NCBI GenBank assembly: GCA_017406565.1
Contig: JAFQYG010000004.1
Coordinates: forward strand, 1 to 62,632
Direction: 5' to 3'
DNA length: 62,632 nt
From: Candidatus Saccharimonadota bacterium
GTDB lineage: Bacteria; Patescibacteriota; Saccharimonadia; Saccharimonadales; Saccharimonadaceae
Position numbers and translations under genes: made by a program. A model generated the notes under the pieces. The model was not told the origin of the DNA. It did not search any database and saw nothing but the letters and a program-made list of their open reading frames with translations. Positions 16,378 through 25,666 of the stretch are shown one piece after another (positions within the stretch are counted from its first letter, which is position 1; each line of letters begins with the position of its first letter).

Positions 16378-17268
16378 ATGAAAACTGATCGCAATATTTT
16401 AATTGCTTTTGTATTAAATTTATTCTTTTCCATGTTGGAATTTTTGGGTGGGCTGATTACCAATTCTGTTGCAATTTTGTCTGACTCGGTGCATGATTTT
16501 GGCGATGCACTTTCAGTTGGTTTATCGTATATTTTGGAGCGAAAGAGTAAAAAGGGAATTGACGCACGCCACACTTATGGATATGTTCGATATTCTGTAC
16601 TTGGTAGCGTGATCACTGCTTCGATTCTTGTGGTTAGCTCAGTTTTTGTTATTATTGGTGCAGTTAGCCGTATTAAAAATCCAGTACCAGTGAACTATTC
16701 TGGTATGATTTTTTTCGCGATTATCGGTGTAGTATTAAACTCAATTGCATCTTTTGTGACACGAGATAAAGGTTCGCTGAACCAGGAATCAATTAATCTA
16801 CATATGCTAGAAGATGTGCTTGGTTGGGTAGTTGTATTAATTGGTGCTATTGTGATGAATTTTACAGATATAAGTATTATCGATCCTATAATGAGTATTG
16901 GCGTCGCACTTTTTATTCTTTATGGTGCGTTCAAAAATTTGCATTCGGTTGTGGATATTTTTCTCGAGAAAACACCAAAGAATATCGATCTTGAAAAAAT
17001 AAAACAAGCTCTTTTAAAAATTGATGGAGTGATAGATGTTCATCATATTCATGTACGAAGTATAGATGGGTATAATAACTATGCTACATTGCATGTGGAG
17101 GTTCTGAAATATAGTCATGAATTGAAGGAGAAGATTAGACATACACTTGAACATCAAAATATTAAACATTCTACAATTGAACTTGAGCTAAAAGGCGAAA
17201 AGTGCGACGACAAAAAATGCGAGACAGCGACCAATCATAAAACACATTCGCATTCGCACGTTCGATAG
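16378..17268 (+). CDS. cation diffusion facilitator (CDF) transporter
   Basis: A 296-residue CDF family efflux protein, six membrane segments plus a C-terminal cytoplasmic domain. Metal-site motif DSVHDFGDAL is at 36-45 and the paired HMLED near 148-153, the HD-HD pattern of Zn2+ transporters. The C-terminal tail is rich in His and Cys (HKTHSHSHVR), consistent with zinc binding. The start at 16378 follows a GGAG site; the longer frame from 16273 begins inside the preceding remnant and promoter (TATAAT 16279-16284). It likely exports zinc or a related divalent metal. Confidence 0.85.
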   Translation: MKTDRNILIAFVLNLFFSMLEFLGGLITNSVAILSDSVHDFGDALSVGLSYILERKSKKGIDARHTYGYVRYSVLGSVITASILVVSSVFVIIGAVSRIKNPVPVNYSGMIFFAIIGVVLNSIASFVTRDKGSLNQESINLHMLEDVLGWVVVLIGAIVMNFTDISIIDPIMSIGVALFILYGAFKNLHSVVDIFLEKTPKNIDLEKIKQALLKIDGVIDVHHIHVRSIDGYNNYATLHVEVLKYSHELKEKIRHTLEHQNIKHSTIELELKGEKCDDKKCETATNHKTHSHSHVR

Positions 17269-17319
17269 CTTTCAGATTGGCTGTGTTATAATCTAATTTA
17301 GAAAAGGAGTTATATTTAG

Positions 17320-17808
17320 ATGGAAAGTAACAGGAAAACACTTGTAGTATATTATTCGGCGCAAGGACACACTAAAGAGGTTGCGACTAAAATTGCTAAT
17401 AATCTTGGTGCGGATATTTTTGAGATTGAGCCAGCTCAGATTTATTCTGAGGAAGATTTAGATTGGACTGATGCAAATTCTCGAGCTTCGCGCGAAAATG
17501 GTGATGAATCGCTTCGGGATGTTGAACTAAAAAATGTCGTGGTTCCGAATTGGGATGAATATGAAACAGTGTTAATTGGTTATCCGATTTGGTGGGGCGT
17601 TTCAGCTTGGCCGGTGGATTCGTTTGTGAAACAAGTAGATTTTGGCAACAAAACTGTGATTCCGTTTTGTACTTCACATACATCTGGGCTTGGTACGAGT
17701 GATGAAGATTTGAAGAATAAAGCTACGGGTGGTAATTGGCAGGCTGGGCATCGTTTCTTCCAAGCTGCTAGCGATGCTGATATTGAAGCTTGGACGAGTA
17801 AATTATAA
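17320..17808 (+). CDS. flavodoxin
   Basis: A 162-residue flavodoxin. The FMN phosphate loop is YYSAQGHTKEVA (about 10-21), followed by the expected YPIWWGVSAWPV segment that stacks on the flavin and by PFCTSHTSGLG. There is no signal peptide, so it acts in the cytoplasm. It has its own TATAAT (17287-17292) and an AAAGGAG site. Single-domain flavodoxins of this type carry electrons in low-iron or anaerobic redox steps; partners are not evident here. Confidence 0.85.
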   Translation: MESNRKTLVVYYSAQGHTKEVATKIANNLGADIFEIEPAQIYSEEDLDWTDANSRASRENGDESLRDVELKNVVVPNWDEYETVLIGYPIWWGVSAWPVDSFVKQVDFGNKTVIPFCTSHTSGLGTSDEDLKNKATGGNWQAGHRFFQAASDADIEAWTSKL

Positions 17809-17867
17809 CTCGTCTCTATGTTATAATTATCTAAAATCATACGAGAAACAATAGGGAAAAGATTGTA

Positions 17868-18953
17868 ATTAAAACTAGTCTGATTGGCATAGTTGCTAAT
17901 ATCATGTTGGCTGGTTTTAAAGCGTTCGTTGGATTTTTGTCGAATTCGATTGCGATTATTTCTGATGCTATTAATAATTTGAGTGATGCTTTGTCTAGTA
18001 TAGTTACTATTATTGGTACAAAATTGGCAGGTAAAGCACCAGATAGAAATCATCCGTATGGTTATGGACGGATGGAATATATGACGTCTTTGGTGATTTC
18101 TGGAATAGTTTTGTATGCGGGTATTACGGCTTTGGTTGAATCAATCAAGAAAATAATTCAGCCTGAGACTCCGGATTATCAAGCTGTTACTCTGGTTATT
18201 TTGATAGTTGGTATTATCGTTAAAATAATACTTGGTATTTATGTTAAGAAAAAGGGAAAGTCGGTAAATTCTGATTCGTTGGTGGCGAGCGGTTCTGATG
18301 CGCTGAATGATGCGATTCTTTCGGTATCTGTGCTTGCCTCCGCGATTGTCTATATGATTTTTCATATTAGCTTAGAAGCGTATGTGGGTGTTTTTGTGTC
18401 AATTTATATTATTCGATCTGGGTTGCTGTTGATTAGAGAATCGGTTGACGATATGCTTGGGGCTAGAGTGGAAAGTGGGCTGGCGAAAAAAATAAAGCAG
18501 GAAGTTTTGAAGGACAAGGAGGTGAGGGGCGCTTTTGATTTGATTTTGAGTGACTATGGTCCGGATAAATATTTTGGCTCTATTCATATCGAAGTGCCAG
18601 ACACTTTGTCGGTAGCGGAAGTGGATAAGATTTCTCGGGGAATTACTAAAAGAGTGATGAAGAAATATGGAGTGATTCTTCATACGATTGGGGTTTATTC
18701 AGTGAATACTAAGAACGAAAAAATTGCTAAAGTTCAAAAGAATATCGAAGATATTGTTTTCTCGCATCCTGAAATTTTACAAATGCATGGGTTTTATTTG
18801 GACGAGAAAGAAAAGATAATCAGTTTTGATATTATTATAGATTTTAATGCGGAGCATCGCGAGGAGATTTATCAAAAAATTTATGACGAAATACACGATA
18901 AGTATAAAGAATTTACTATTAACATAACGTTAGATGTGGATACTAGTGATTAA
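17868..18953 (+). CDS. second CDF cation transporter, possible ATT start
   Basis: A CDF transporter with the DAINNLSDAL metal motif (DxxxNxxD type, which points to Mn/Fe-like rather than Zn transport), YGYGRMEY after helix 2 and a long C-terminal domain. The first ATG (17904) would remove half of the first membrane helix: the frame continues upstream as KTSLIGIVANIM, exactly the family's N-terminus. No ATG, GTG or TTG exists upstream before a stop at 17832. ATT at 17868, about 7 nt after AGGGAAAAG, is the best candidate start. If ATT is not used, the protein starts at 17904 and is 349 residues. Confidence 0.8.
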   Translation: MKTSLIGIVANIMLAGFKAFVGFLSNSIAIISDAINNLSDALSSIVTIIGTKLAGKAPDRNHPYGYGRMEYMTSLVISGIVLYAGITALVESIKKIIQPETPDYQAVTLVILIVGIIVKIILGIYVKKKGKSVNSDSLVASGSDALNDAILSVSVLASAIVYMIFHISLEAYVGVFVSIYIIRSGLLLIRESVDDMLGARVESGLAKKIKQEVLKDKEVRGAFDLILSDYGPDKYFGSIHIEVPDTLSVAEVDKISRGITKRVMKKYGVILHTIGVYSVNTKNEKIAKVQKNIEDIVFSHPEILQMHGFYLDEKEKIISFDIIIDFNAEHREEIYQKIYDEIHDKYKEFTINITLDVDTSD

Positions 18954-18973
18954 AAAATTAAAGGAGGAGTATT

Positions 18974-19051
18974 ATGAAAATATACGACTGCAAAGTGAGA
19001 ACTTGAGAGGGTAAAGATTTTTCACTGGGAAAACTAAAAGGCAAAGTATTT
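18974..19051 (+). pseudogene. 5' fragment of a glutathione peroxidase-like gene
   Basis: A perfect ribosome site (AAGGAGGAG at 18961-18969) precedes ATG at 18974. The frame reads MKIYDCKVRT, TGA at 19004-19006, then EGKDFSLGKLKGKVFLF. This matches the start of glutathione peroxidase-type thiol peroxidases (IYDFKVKDIDGKEVSLxxYKGKV family pattern). The rest, including the active site, is absent because the YgjV gene's 3' end follows. A truncated and interrupted remnant. The TGA is not at the selenocysteine position, so recoding is unlikely. Confidence 0.65.
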
Positions 19052-19594
19052 TTATTTGCGCTTTTTTCGTTTTTTCTTTTTGCTAGGTAATTCTAGACGG
19101 ATAAAACCAACTGCGGAAGAGATTACTTCGAGTAAGGTCATAATGAAGAGGGCGTAGTTGCCGGTGACGATTGTGTAAATAAGGTATGGAGAATTGCCAA
19201 CGGCGTTGCCGAGGCGGATCCATTTGGTTTTACCGTACCACAGGGACCAGGCATAAATTAGAGAACCTACATAGGGGAGGAGCGATAATGGGCCGGCCCA
19301 GCTGATGGCCGTAAGAATTGTCATGATAGCGTAGATTACGAGTAGAACCCAAAATGGAGTGCGTTTTTTATCGTGTTTTGTAAAAATGATATCGCGCACA
19401 AAACTGACCATAGCCATGAATGAGCCAGTTATGGCGCCTTTAACAAGATACTGAGCAACAATGAACGCTTCGGATGCGGTTTGGAGAATCATTAATTGAC
19501 GTTTTTTCTTGAGCTGCATACTGACGACTGTACAGATAAGTGCTAAAATACCAAAAGCTTGCCCGAGAATAAAAATGACTAGTTCATTGTCCAT
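19052..19594 (-). CDS. YgjV family inner-membrane protein
   Basis: A 180-residue protein of the YgjV family with about five membrane segments: ILGQAFGILALICTVVSMQ at 9-27, then segments near 45-70, 80-105, 107-120 and 145-165. It ends in a strongly basic tail (KKKKRKKRK). The ATG follows TATAAT (complement 19601-19606) by 6 nt, a predicted leaderless message. Function of the family is unknown. Confidence 0.75.
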   Translation of the reverse strand: MDNELVIFILGQAFGILALICTVVSMQLKKKRQLMILQTASEAFIVAQYLVKGAITGSFMAMVSFVRDIIFTKHDKKRTPFWVLLVIYAIMTILTAISWAGPLSLLPYVGSLIYAWSLWYGKTKWIRLGNAVGNSPYLIYTIVTGNYALFIMTLLEVISSAVGFIRLELPSKKKKRKKRK

Positions 19595-19687
19595 GATTTG
19601 ATTATAACATTTATTGGTTATGGTTAGAAAAATAGACAGAAATTTTGTAGTTCGTGTTATAATCTAGGTATCTAATAAAGGAGGTTT

Positions 19688-21514
19688 ATGTGTGGGATTG
19701 TAGGGTATGTGGGGGATAAGAAAGCACAAGATTTCTTAATTTCTGGATTGAAGCGATTGGAATATCGAGGCTATGATTCAGCTGGTATTGTAACAGTGTC
19801 AGAAAAAGGGAAGGCGACATTAATCAGAGCCAAAGGTAAAATTGCGGAGCTTGAAAAAAAGTTAGCAAAGAATAAACGTGATGATAATGTAGGGATTGGG
19901 CATACGAGATGGGCAACACATGGTGAGCCATCAGAAAAAAATGCGCATCCACATCAAGCTGGTTCGATTTATTTGGTGCATAATGGGATTATTGAAAATT
20001 ACAAAGAATTGAAGGCAGAGCTAAAAGAGCATGATTTTAAGTCAGAGACAGATACAGAAGTATTGGCTGCGTTGATTAATTCATTTTATAAGGATGGTAA
20101 GCATCCATTGGTGAATGCGGTAGTGCAGGCGTTGAAACTAGTAAAAGGGACTTACGGAATTGCAGTAGTGTCAGTATTGGAACCAAGTGAATTGGTAGTA
20201 GCACGCAGTGGCTCGCCATTGGTAATTGGAGTAGGGAATAATGAGACATTGGTTGCGTCGGATGCATCGGCTTTGGTCGGTCATACTAAGAGAGCGATTT
20301 ATTTGAATGATGGTGAAGTGGCATTACTAACTAAGAATAGTATTGAAATTAAAACGTTGAATGCAGAGCCAGTCTCGGCTAAGGTGGAAGAGATTGAAAC
20401 TAATCTTGCGGCTATTCAAAAAGGTGGCTATGATCATTTCCTATTAAAGGAGATAATGGAACAACCAGATTCTTTGCGGGAAACACTAAGAGGACGCGTG
20501 AATGCTGAAAATGGGACTGTACGACTTGGTGGACCTGGGTTGTCTGAAGCAGAATTACGTAAGATCAAACATTTGATTATTGTGGGCTGCGGTACGGCGT
20601 ATCATGCTGGACTTTTGGCGGGATATTATATTGAAAAATTTACGCCGGAAATTACAATTGAGACGGTAATTGCGTCGGAATATCGTTATCGTGATGCATA
20701 TATTCCGAAGGATTCAGTGGCTCTCATTGTGTCACAATCTGGTGAAACGGCAGATACGTTAGCATGTCTTCGTGAAATCAAAAAGCAGGGTATACCAACG
20801 ATTGGAATTGTAAATGCGATTGGTTCGACGATTGCTCGTGAAGTAGATGGTGGTACGTATGTACACGTAGGACCAGAAATTTCAGTGGCATCGACCAAGG
20901 CATTTACTTCGCAGGTGATTGCGATGGTGATGTTTGGACTAACTATTGCACAGGCAAAGGGTGTGAAGAGTTCGATTTTGACACCATATATTAAGGAGAT
21001 TGCGGGACTACCTGAAGAAATTCGTAAGGTATTGGATGGTAGTGTTGAGACAGTGAAAAAGATTGCTAAAGATTATGCGAAGTATGACCATGCGATTTAT
21101 CTTGGACGAGATGTGGCTTATCCAGCAGCAATGGAAGGTGCGCTTAAGTTGAAGGAAGTATCTTATACAGATGCGAATGCGTATGCGTTTGGAGAATTGA
21201 AACATGGGCCGTTAGCACTAGTTGATGATAGATTCTTTGAAGTGGCTTTGGTGCCGGATGGGGTATTACTTGAGAAATCTGTTTCCAATGTTCAAGAGGT
21301 ATTGGCACGCGGTGGGCATATGATTGTGGTGACGAATAGTGATGAATTCGATCTACCAGTGGAGAGTGTTGTAAAAATTACAACATCTATGAAACTATTT
21401 GCACCATTATTGATGAATCTAGTGATGCAACTTTTGGCATATTATATTACGGTAGATAAAGGCTACAACGTAGATCAACCGAGGAACTTAGCGAAGTCTG
21501 TTACAGTGGAATAA
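19688..21514 (+). CDS. glmS: glutamine--fructose-6-phosphate aminotransferase (isomerizing)
   Basis: A 608-residue GlmS making glucosamine-6-phosphate from fructose-6-phosphate and glutamine, first step to UDP-GlcNAc. The start MCGIVGYVGD places the catalytic Cys directly after the initiator Met. RLEYRGYDSAG and GHTRWATHG belong to the glutaminase domain; GCGTAYHAG, SQSGETADTLACL and the C-terminal LAKSVTVE belong to the two SIS domains. Length is normal. It has an AAAGGAGG ribosome site and promoter TATAAT at 19660-19665; no glmS ribozyme is present. It precedes the glycan genes by 27 nt, and glmM lies on the other strand nearby. Confidence 0.97.
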   Translation: MCGIVGYVGDKKAQDFLISGLKRLEYRGYDSAGIVTVSEKGKATLIRAKGKIAELEKKLAKNKRDDNVGIGHTRWATHGEPSEKNAHPHQAGSIYLVHNGIIENYKELKAELKEHDFKSETDTEVLAALINSFYKDGKHPLVNAVVQALKLVKGTYGIAVVSVLEPSELVVARSGSPLVIGVGNNETLVASDASALVGHTKRAIYLNDGEVALLTKNSIEIKTLNAEPVSAKVEEIETNLAAIQKGGYDHFLLKEIMEQPDSLRETLRGRVNAENGTVRLGGPGLSEAELRKIKHLIIVGCGTAYHAGLLAGYYIEKFTPEITIETVIASEYRYRDAYIPKDSVALIVSQSGETADTLACLREIKKQGIPTIGIVNAIGSTIAREVDGGTYVHVGPEISVASTKAFTSQVIAMVMFGLTIAQAKGVKSSILTPYIKEIAGLPEEIRKVLDGSVETVKKIAKDYAKYDHAIYLGRDVAYPAAMEGALKLKEVSYTDANAYAFGELKHGPLALVDDRFFEVALVPDGVLLEKSVSNVQEVLARGGHMIVVTNSDEFDLPVESVVKITTSMKLFAPLLMNLVMQLLAYYITVDKGYNVDQPRNLAKSVTVE

Positions 21515-21541
21515 ACTTAGTTTTTATGTTATAATAGGTAT

Positions 21542-22966
21542 ATGCGGAAAAAGTCCGATTTTATACTGCGTCTTTTGCTAATTATAGGGGATGCATTGGC
21601 GCTTTTGCTGTCGTTTGCAATGGCATATTATATTCGGGTAAAGATTGATCCGAGGCCATTTACCTTTGAATCACAGTTTTTTGAGTTTACGAAGACAGTG
21701 GTGTTTTTGGTGCCAATTATGTTGATTATTTTAGCGGCATTAGGGCTTTATCGGAAATCAATTTTTCTTGGGAAGACTAGGTTACCAGAGCGAGGAAGGT
21801 TGCTTCTTGCTGCGGTGCTTTCAGTGGCAGCGTTGATTGTTTATGACTTTTTCGTAGGAGAGAATTTATTCCCAGTGAGAATAATGGCGGTGACAGCGAT
21901 GTTGCTTTCGTTTGTGTTTTTGTTATTAGAACGGATTGTGATGAGATTGATCGTAAGATTGATTTTTAGAAATGATTATGCGGTGAAGCGAGCGATTATA
22001 ATAGGGAATCATAAAAATACTGGATATTTGGCGGATTATATTTCGTCTACGCCTGAGGCTGGCTATCGGTTGGCTGGAATTGTATCCGCGAAGAGATTTA
22101 TTCCTGGAGATTTGAAGACTCATCAGTATTCGTCACTTAAAGATGCCCTCAGAAAAGCACGGGCGGATGTGATTTTTCAAACAGATGAGAAATCGACAGA
22201 ATATGTGTATCGTCAGTCGGTACTGAGACATCTTGAATACTATTTTGTGCCTTCAGAGACGGCACTTTCGTCGCATTTTGGCGAGTTGGAATTGATTGGT
22301 AATACTCCAGCAGTGATGGTGATGGTGACGCCGCTTGTAGGTGGATATGCAGCGATTAAGCGACTCTTTGACATTGTGTTTTCATTGGTGGCAATTATAA
22401 TTACGGCGATTCCAATGTTGATAACATGGATTATACTAAAGTTGTCGGATTTTAAACACTCGGCAATTTATTCGGATGAACGATTGACACAGTATAATCG
22501 TAGATTTAAATGCTATAAGTTTCGCTCGATGAAACCTGAGTATTCAGGGATGCCGGCGGAAAAGGCGTTTGTATTGATGGGTAAGCCGGAACTAGTGAAG
22601 AAATATCGTAAAAATGGGGATTACATGAAAAATGATCCTAGAATTACGAAAATTGGGCGGTTTATTAGACGAACATCGATTGACGAGTTGCCACAATTGT
22701 TTAATATCTTGAAGGGTGATATTTCTTTGATTGGACCGCGTGCTTTGAAGCCGGAAGAACTGAGGTCATATGGTGATAGATCGTTACTACTTACAGTGAA
22801 GTCAGGTTTGACCGGGTTTGCGCAGGTGTCAGGACGACGAGATATATCATTTGAAGAGAGAAGAGCACTGGATATTTATTATGTAAGGAACTGGTCATTG
22901 GGGTTGGATTTGACGATTTTCTTTAAAACGATAACGACAGTATTAAAAGGAGATGGGGCTAAGTGA
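21542..22966 (+). CDS. polyprenyl glycosylphosphotransferase (WcaJ/CpsE type)
   Basis: A 474-residue initiating sugar-phosphate transferase. The N-terminal half has about four membrane helices and a Rossmann-like domain; another helix lies near 275-300. The C-terminal catalytic part has YKFRSM, NDPRITKIGRFIRRTSIDELPQ (split near residue 385), IGPRAL and LTGFAQVSGR. Such enzymes transfer a hexose-1-phosphate to undecaprenyl phosphate, starting a surface polysaccharide repeat. TATAAT (21530-21535) lies 6 nt before the ATG. The stop overlaps the GTG of the next gene. Confidence 0.93.
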   Translation: MRKKSDFILRLLLIIGDALALLLSFAMAYYIRVKIDPRPFTFESQFFEFTKTVVFLVPIMLIILAALGLYRKSIFLGKTRLPERGRLLLAAVLSVAALIVYDFFVGENLFPVRIMAVTAMLLSFVFLLLERIVMRLIVRLIFRNDYAVKRAIIIGNHKNTGYLADYISSTPEAGYRLAGIVSAKRFIPGDLKTHQYSSLKDALRKARADVIFQTDEKSTEYVYRQSVLRHLEYYFVPSETALSSHFGELELIGNTPAVMVMVTPLVGGYAAIKRLFDIVFSLVAIIITAIPMLITWIILKLSDFKHSAIYSDERLTQYNRRFKCYKFRSMKPEYSGMPAEKAFVLMGKPELVKKYRKNGDYMKNDPRITKIGRFIRRTSIDELPQLFNILKGDISLIGPRALKPEELRSYGDRSLLLTVKSGLTGFAQVSGRRDISFEERRALDIYYVRNWSLGLDLTIFFKTITTVLKGDGAK

Positions 22967-24189
22967 AAATTGCACTAGTCTGTGATTGGTTGACGAATGT
23001 GGGGGGAGCAGAGAAGGTTTTGTTGGAATTGCATCATTTGTATCCAAAGGCACCAATCTATACTTCGAAATACAATAAGAAGGGGATTGATTGGTTTGAT
23101 GATGCTGAGGTTCGAACTGGTTGGTTGCAGATTTTTCCGACGTGCCTTCGTAGAGTTTTGGGACCACTTAGGCAGTGGTATTTTTCGCATTTAGATTTGT
23201 CAGAATATGATTTGATTATTTCGGTGACAGGGGCGGAAGCAAAATCTGTGAAGTCGGGAAAATGGCTTCACGATCAGGGAAAGAATGTAAAAAATCCGAA
23301 AGGGATACATATTTCTTACTGCCATGTACCGACGCAGTATTATTGGCAAATGTATGATACATATGTAGAAAATCCTGGGTTTGGGGTGTTAAACCCTCTG
23401 GTGAGATTTTGCTTTAAGGTGTTGGTAAAACCGCTTAAGAGGGCGGACTATAAAGCTGCGCAGAGGCCAGACTATTATGTAACTATTTCAGATTATGCTA
23501 AATCTCAAATTAAAAAATATTACGACAGGGAATCAATAGTGATTCATCCTCCGGTAGAAACAGAGGTGTTTAAACAGGGAAATAATAAATTTAGAAAAAG
23601 TCAAGTGGAAGTAGGTGGCAAGGGAAACAATAAAACTGAAAAAAGTCAAGGGTCTAGTTCTGCACAGCTTGTGGAAAACTTTGACATTACTAGGGCATAT
23701 ATTACTACCTCTCGTCAAGTAAACTGGAAAAGATTGGATATTGCAATCGAAGGATGTATTAAAGCTGAGCGACATTTAATGGTGATTGGCGAAGGTCCAT
23801 TACATGATGATTTAGTAAAACTTGCGGGCGATTCGGAATATGTACATTTCTTCCCATTAATGAGCAAGGACGAACTTGCTTTTTATCTTGGGCAAGCGAA
23901 AGGTTATGTGTTCCCCAGTTTAGAGCCTTTTGGAATTGCTCCAGTGGAAGCACTTTCTGCGGGATGTCCAGTGATTGCTTATGGTGAAGGCGGGGCGCTT
24001 GATTATGTTGTTGATGGTAAAAATGGGATTTTGTTTAAAAAACAGACGGCAAAGTCTCTTTCGGATGCGATTTTACAGTTTGAAAAAATGAAATTTGATC
24101 GTAAAAAAATAGTGGAGTCGGCGGATAAATTTGCAGTGAAAAGATTTGATAAAGAAATTAAGGCTTTTATAAATGAAAAGACTGAGTAA
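22963..24189 (+). CDS. glycosyltransferase family 4-like protein
   Basis: A 408-residue GT-B glycosyltransferase starting with GTG that overlaps the previous stop (GTGA). The N-terminal motif DWLTNVGGAEKVL and the C-terminal EPFGIAPVEALSAGCPVIA (the E-x7-E donor site) are clear. A Lys/Gln/Ser-rich insert near residues 205-230 (KSQVEVGGKGNNKTEKSQG) sits between the domains. It likely adds a sugar to the lipid-linked intermediate made by the preceding enzyme. Its end overlaps the next gene by 17 nt. Confidence 0.9.
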   Translation: MKIALVCDWLTNVGGAEKVLLELHHLYPKAPIYTSKYNKKGIDWFDDAEVRTGWLQIFPTCLRRVLGPLRQWYFSHLDLSEYDLIISVTGAEAKSVKSGKWLHDQGKNVKNPKGIHISYCHVPTQYYWQMYDTYVENPGFGVLNPLVRFCFKVLVKPLKRADYKAAQRPDYYVTISDYAKSQIKKYYDRESIVIHPPVETEVFKQGNNKFRKSQVEVGGKGNNKTEKSQGSSSAQLVENFDITRAYITTSRQVNWKRLDIAIEGCIKAERHLMVIGEGPLHDDLVKLAGDSEYVHFFPLMSKDELAFYLGQAKGYVFPSLEPFGIAPVEALSAGCPVIAYGEGGALDYVVDGKNGILFKKQTAKSLSDAILQFEKMKFDRKKIVESADKFAVKRFDKEIKAFINEKTE

Positions 24190-25666
24190 ATTTTTTAAAA
24201 TTTTAATATTAGCTGCGCCACTCGTACTATTCTTCTCGTATTTCCCTGTAATTAGATTAGGAACAAATGGATCAATGAATTTTGAGTTTTCCCTACCTCT
24301 GTTGTGGTTGGTTTTGTTTGATGTTGTGGCATTTTTCTTAATGATACAAAAAAAATTGTTATTTTCCGACATTAAGAAAAGATGGGTGTGGTTGCTATTC
24401 CCTTTGTGGCTCTCTGTGGCAATACTTTGGTCAATGAATTTTATTAGGGGCGTGTTAGTAGTTGGGATATTGTGGTTGCTTTATTTTGCGGGATATGCGG
24501 TGTGGAGTTTGAAGAGTTTGTTTGACCAAGAGTTTCGATGGGAATTTTGGCGTGGGTTTTTTGGAGCGACTTTGGTGGTGTGTTTCTGGTGTGTGCTGCA
24601 ATGTATATTAGATTTAGTGGGAGTGTCTAGAGATTATTCCCTGATGTGTGCGGGGTGTACATATAATATGTTTGGGTTTCCCCATCCGAATGGGTTTGCG
24701 ATAGAACCGCAGTTTATGGGGAATTTGTTGCTCGCGCCAGCGATAATAGCGGTGTGGTTTATCGTAAATGACAATTGGAACAGTGTTTTTCGGGGACGGG
24801 TCGCTTCGGCCCGTCGTCACGGGCGAAGCGCCCTCACTCTCGGTCGTAACCTCCGAAAGCCCCTCAAAACACTATTCCCAATTGTCTTATTTTTTATAAT
24901 TACGACGACATTATTTTTGACGTTTTCGCGAGGGGCGATTTATTCCCTAGTAGTGGGGATGTTATTTATGATGGCATATTTGATTGTACGTGAGAAAAAA
25001 ACGCGAAATGAAATTGCAAAAAGAATTGGGTTAGTGTGGGGAGTGGTAGTTCTCTCTTTCCTATTTACATTGAATTTACAAGGAATAATGGCGGCAGTAT
25101 CTCCGACAAATGATACTTATAAAACAGGGGTGACAAAGGTATTAAACCACTTATCTTTAGGGGTGATTGACATAAGGGGGAATGAGCCAGCTTCGGAGAA
25201 AACTTACGCGCCTGAATTAGAAAAAACAGGGGTGGGAGATGATTCTCTACCGAAAGAAGCTGTATTTGATGGTTATGTGCCAGAGTCTACAGATACGAGA
25301 GTAAAACTAACAGGTGCGGCGTTAGAGGTATGTTCTAAAGACTTTGCTACGGTTATGTTTGGAGTGGGGCTTGGTGGGGCTGGGCAAGCGCTATATGTGA
25401 ATGGGCTGACTAATTCCCCGAAAGAAATTGTACAGAATCAATATGCAAGTCTGCTTCTTGAGACTGGAATTATAGGGGTAATCTTGATGATTATATCTTT
25501 AATTATGATTGTTAGAATAGTAATCAAAAATCAGTTTTCTGTTGGTGTTTTGTCATTAATAGTGGCATATTTGGTGTCGCTTTGTTTTTTTGCCGGATTA
25601 CCAAATGCATTACATATCTATCTATTACCAGTGATATTGATGGTAGTGATGAAAAAAGACAATTAA
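24173..25666 (+). CDS. O-antigen ligase/polymerase-like membrane protein
   Basis: A 497-residue polytopic protein of the O-antigen ligase (Wzy/WaaL-like) family, roughly a dozen membrane segments, with the family's TFSRGAIYSLVVG region (~248-260) and a large extracellular loop (~300-385) before the last helices. It probably polymerises or attaches the surface polysaccharide. Residues ~200-238 (RGRVASARRHGRSALTLGR) come from a GC-rich foldback element (24770-24886) inserted in frame, giving a basic cytoplasmic loop. The 3' end overlaps the convergent acetyltransferase gene by 4 nt. Confidence 0.85.
   Translation: MKRLSKFFKILILAAPLVLFFSYFPVIRLGTNGSMNFEFSLPLLWLVLFDVVAFFLMIQKKLLFSDIKKRWVWLLFPLWLSVAILWSMNFIRGVLVVGILWLLYFAGYAVWSLKSLFDQEFRWEFWRGFFGATLVVCFWCVLQCILDLVGVSRDYSLMCAGCTYNMFGFPHPNGFAIEPQFMGNLLLAPAIIAVWFIVNDNWNSVFRGRVASARRHGRSALTLGRNLRKPLKTLFPIVLFFIITTTLFLTFSRGAIYSLVVGMLFMMAYLIVREKKTRNEIAKRIGLVWGVVVLSFLFTLNLQGIMAAVSPTNDTYKTGVTKVLNHLSLGVIDIRGNEPASEKTYAPELEKTGVGDDSLPKEAVFDGYVPESTDTRVKLTGAALEVCSKDFATVMFGVGLGGAGQALYVNGLTNSPKEIVQNQYASLLLETGIIGVILMIISLIMIVRIVIKNQFSVGVLSLIVAYLVSLCFFAGLPNALHIYLLPVILMVVMKKDN
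24770..24886. repeat. 117-bp in-frame foldback element inside the ligase-like gene
   Basis: The left arm 24770-24795 (GACAATTGGAACAGTGTTTT plus TCGGGG) is an imperfect inverted repeat of 24860-24886 (reverse complement GACAATTGGGAATAGTGTTT, then TGAGGGG). Inside are strong GC hairpins: CGCTTCGGCCCGT pairs with ACGGGCGAAGCG. The block is much more GC-rich than its surroundings, spans exactly 39 codons and keeps the host frame open. It resembles a small REP/MITE-like element. Confidence 0.75.

Noticed and set aside
18974-19051. UGA recoding (selenocysteine or glycine) in the peroxidase-like fragment
   Set aside because: The UGA is not at the active-site position, the rest of the gene is missing, and UGA is a normal stop elsewhere in the window.
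19630-19690. glmS ribozyme
   Set aside because: Only about 20 nt separate the -10 box from the ATG, far too little for the ribozyme fold.
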